From Istiophorus platypterus (lineage: Eukaryota; Chordata; Actinopteri; Istiophoriformes; Istiophoridae), in NCBI GenBank assembly GCA_016859345.1, contig CM029111.1, positions 14,644,214 to 14,708,213 of the forward strand: a stretch of DNA of 64,000 nucleotides, given 5' to 3'. Under the pieces are notes generated by a model, which was given only the letters and a program-made list of their open reading frames with translations, was not told the DNA's origin and did not search any database. Shown piece by piece: positions 60,940 through 64,000 of this stretch. The position numbers and the translations under genes were made by a program. The stretch's first letter is position 1; every line of letters starts with the position of its first letter.

Positions 60940-61435
60940 ACTTTTTTACATATCCTGTAGTTAGAGAGCAACATTATCTTTGATTTGGTCATGTTTCTGG
61001 CCACCTGATGAATGTTAGGTCCAGTATCCAGGTCCATAATTCACTCTACTTCTATCTCTGCTTTTGGTCTCTACCAACCCCTGATGGGAATGTCTGGCTC
61101 TTCAGCTACTGAATGCCCCACTATGTTCACCAGCTAATTGTGCCAGTTTGGTCTTGGAAAGTGAGATTTTTTTAAATTTTTTATTTTTTGAAAACAGTTA
61201 CCTGCTGTGGCACTGAGGCTATGAGTGGAGTGAGAGTGAAACAAAACAGTAAATTTACACACCTGGCAGCTGAACCAATGAGCTAAGACTTGCTATAAAG
61301 CTCTGTAGAGCAGAGCTTCAGATTCTGTAGGTTCATTACCACGAGTTGCCACTTTCATACTGTCACGGTGTTTTCACATCGTCATTTGATACACTGTTGG
61401 TGTAAAATATTGGTTATGGCTGCTTTAAGGTCCCC
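60940..61435 (+). mobile_element. Dispersed repeat R3, copy 3
   Basis: Longest and clearest copy: CTCTGCTTTTGGTCTCTACCA, GTCTGGCTCTTCAGCTACT, GAAAACAGTTACCTGCTGTGG, GCTATAAAGCTCTGTAGAGC, ending near TTATGGCTGCTTTAAG. Confidence 0.7.
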
Positions 61436-61499
61436 TGAATCACCATGGCCACCTGATTAATTACTTTGCTTTTGTATCTCTCTTTCAAGAAACTGTTGT

Positions 61500-62290
61500 C
61501 AGCTCATATAGATAATAATAAAGGTAGCAGTTTCATGTCAGCCTGAACCTGAAGCCCGAGACACTTGTCTGAAGCGCTCAACACTGGCCGACTGGTGAAG
61601 TGCACGACCTGCTATGTGCCTTTGTCCCCTCTCTGAATGGACATGATAGATAGAACTGGAGCAAGGGAGGCGAGGACCATGACAATTTGAGCACTGACCT
61701 GGTTTTCACTGTAGTCATCATAAAACACAGAGCCAGCGTCCCGGGGACATGTAATAACATCAGGCCTTTGGTGTAATTCACTATCTCAGTGTGTGGCAAT
61801 ATAGCAAAACCCATTACATTTGCCTTGTAATTTGCTGTCGCCACAGCGAGGGATTCAGGTGACTGCGACCCCCGTTAATGGAGTTCCAGTGATAAGGACA
61901 GGTCTGTTTATTAGCCACATGCGGTCAAGCGTGGCAGAAACAGCTGAGCGCAGGCAGGTGTTGGGCCCTGCGAGGGACTCAGGCACCGCTGGCAGGCCTC
62001 AGCACTCATTTCACGCACGTTATCGTCACACTAGCTAGGTTGAAAAAGGAGGTCGCCGGGTGCACAACAATATAACTGCTGAGTGATGAGGTTTCCTCGG
62101 AGTCACACTGGTGTGCACCACTCCTGGCAATTTGGTTTGTTTGTGGAAATCAATGAGTCATCTGCTATTTTGTTTTTAGTCAAGCCGGAGGAGGATCTTG
62201 ATAATGACACATCAGGATTTATTTTTTTGTTTTGTGGGAAGCCGCTTAATTTCAAAAGAGCCACTGGAATATCCTGAATTTACACTCTTC
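61500..62290. promoter_or_regulatory. Candidate conserved non-coding element
   Basis: Moderate-GC, non-repetitive stretch, with AP-1-like AATGAGTCATC at about 62,152 and several CACA/GATA words. Texture-based call only. Confidence 0.22.
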
Positions 62291-62964
62291 CCACAAAGCC
62301 AAAATGTAGCAAACGATAAGTGAAAATTTCATTAGGACAAAAAATAATAATAATAATAAAAAAAAGATCACATACCGCAAAGAAAGGTTATCTCTTCCAG
62401 CATGCGTGCTCACAGACATTTACAGAGCCTTGAGGAGAAAATGAACTTCAAATTAAAATGTCTATTTGATGCATTATCCTAATAGGGACGGATGGGAAAA
62501 GAGAACTCCATGGTGCTCTCATCCTTCAGCCTGAGGGGACAGACTTAGGGAGTTGTCATTACCAACTTAGCCCATCAAGATGAGCCTGTTGGGAGGTGGA
62601 TTCACTGAGATTGTCTGCTGTTTTGACAGGTGTCTGTGCCGGTTACTTTATCAGGCAATTACAGAATAAATTGAGCTATCTTTGTATGGAAAATATGATT
62701 GATCCTGTCAAAAAATTACACAACTACATAATTTCTATTTCTCCTTCGAGTTAGATTTCGAGTATTAGGTTGAGTATTCAAAGGAAGTGTAGTGCTGAAG
62801 GATGTAAATGATAAGTGCCTGATGATTTCATCTTTAGGACTAGATTTTGCTCATTTAAGCTTCTGGCAACATTTAGGGTAACATTATCTGCAGTATCAAA
62901 CAAAAACACTTGCCTTTTTTGTCACACTGGAGATCAGTACATGAGAAAAAAATTCAATGACTCA

Positions 62965-63245
62965 GTAGGGTTGCAACTAGTGATTATTTTCTTTACTGAT
63001 TAATCTGAAAACATTTTCTCAATTAATTAGCAAAAAAGGATCATTTTTCACAGTCACAATTTCTTAATGCTTGAGTTGATGCCTTCAGATGTCCAAAATC
63101 TAGAGACGTTCACTTTATTACCACATACGATAAAGAAAAGCAACAAATTCTCACAACTAAGATGCTGGAAAAGGGATTTCTTTTTTGTCATTTCTGTATT
63201 TACTGTCGATTAACAAATCACTCAATCAACTAATCATTTCAGCTC
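62965..63245 (+). mobile_element. MITE-like repeat (family of 7,765-8,092), plus copy
   Basis: Runs from GGTTGCAACTAGTGATTATTTTC to ACTAATCATTTCAGCTC. These are imperfect inverted ends (GTTGCAACTA.GATTA against TAATC..TTTCAGC), with the shared internal words in order. Confidence 0.7.
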
Positions 63246-64000
63246 TTGACTTAAGATTCATATTGTTCCTGCGCTTTTCAGCCTGCGCATCATAGCCGTT
63301 ATCGATGGGCCAGACAGCAGACGGGCAGGCAGCCTTTATGTAGCCTATATAGAGTGTGACCCGGGAGCCAGGGCTTTCTGTAAGTGTGCCAACGTGGACG
63401 TGCTTCCAGCAATAGTCATACTCCTGCCAGCTGCATCATCTGTGCCTGCACAAAAGCATGCCCTTTGAAAAGCGCTCAACACACACAAAAGCAGTGATGC
63501 GTGGCGCACATGCATCAATGTGCAAACGTGCATGCTCACATTACTTCTTGTTCAACTTCTTATACCAAAATTAAAAAACCCAAACTGCTTGTTGCAAAGA
63601 AGAAATGGATCAAGTTCAAGATTTGGAAATTAAATTAGGTTCCTCTAGAGTGGGATTTCTTATTCTGTGTTTAATTTTTTTCCTCCTGGTAAATCTTCTC
63701 TTTATTTAGACGTAAATCTCGCACAAATATTCAAAAGGAACCAATACTGAGGCTGGTTTAAAAAGATTTGAGGTGAAATCTAAATATGGGGTGGCAGATT
63801 GAAGTAGAAGCAACAGAGCTCCTCTGTCCTCTAGCTAAAGACTCACTATGAGTCATACCAAGAGCACACATCACTGTAGAGACACTCAATTATGATTCAA
63901 ATCTCCATAACGGGGCAATAAAGCCATTTGTCATGTGACCATCTGCAGTGCATCTCCTCTGATTCTGCCTGAATGTAGTTAGCCCCCTGCCCCTGTGGAT

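Larger units (their letters stand above)
39300..64000. other. Gene desert with repeats and candidate regulatory blocks
   Basis: Twenty-five kilobases without a recognisable gene. All open frames are short and none has a family signature with consistent splice sites. Repeats and relics listed below fill part of it. The rest includes several long stretches of moderate GC and low internal repetition (about 39.5-40.6, 41.1-42.7, 46.8-47.5, 49.0-49.3, 51.5-52.3, 53.0-53.9, 57.2-58.0, 58.7-59.2, 61.5-62.3 kb), unlike the AT-rich surroundings. Such texture is typical of deserts rich in conserved enhancers near developmental genes, but conservation is untested. Confidence 0.5.

Overview
This window is vertebrate nuclear DNA, most probably from a ray-finned (teleost, likely percomorph) fish. 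Four protein-coding genes can be read directly with GT-AG introns, CpG-rich promoters and vertebrate protein families. Most of the rest is non-coding DNA with fish-type interspersed repeats, decayed LINE and Tc1 copies, and many microsatellites. There is no operon structure and no bacterial or viral gene set.

Layout. Positions 1-10,000 hold no gene. They contain a minus-strand LINE relic (2.78-3.61 kb), a decayed Tc1/mariner element (3.61-4.80 kb) and a near-perfect 1,065-bp tandem duplication (5,866-7,995). The intronless transcription factor gene cebpb lies on the minus strand (10,986-11,897), with a recognisable core promoter and a tiny upstream ORF. On the plus strand follow peds1/tmem189 (15,939-18,723, six coding exons, plasmanylethanolamine desaturase), ube2v1 (23,524-26,851, four coding exons, inactive E2 variant) and the riboflavin transporter slc52a3 (coding 33,841-37,499, three coding exons, plus a non-coding first exon ending at 32,819). 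From about 38.5 kb to the end (25 kb) I see no convincing gene. This stretch mixes repeats with long, non-repetitive, moderate-GC blocks that look like conserved non-coding elements; that is inference from texture only.

How the genes relate. The cebpb - peds1 - ube2v1 neighbourhood is the same as on human chromosome 20q13. Human PEDS1 and UBE2V1 make a read-through Kua-UEV fusion, and the exon phases here would also permit an in-frame fusion. The genes do not share a pathway: stress/inflammation transcription factor, plasmalogen synthesis in the ER, K63-ubiquitin chain building, and riboflavin uptake.

Best leads: (1) a perfect palindromic C/EBP site and a C/EBP-ATF-like site just downstream of the cebpb coding region, suggesting auto- and stress regulation; (2) a 4-codon uORF ending 5 nt before the cebpb start and an internal LIP-type start, so the translational isoform switch looks conserved; (3) the phase-compatible peds1-ube2v1 fusion; (4) a dispersed repeat abutting the slc52a3 stop codon; (5) a microhomology-bounded tandem duplication; (6) a 10+10-bp POU/SOX-like palindrome in the gene desert. 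I found no clearly new biological system.
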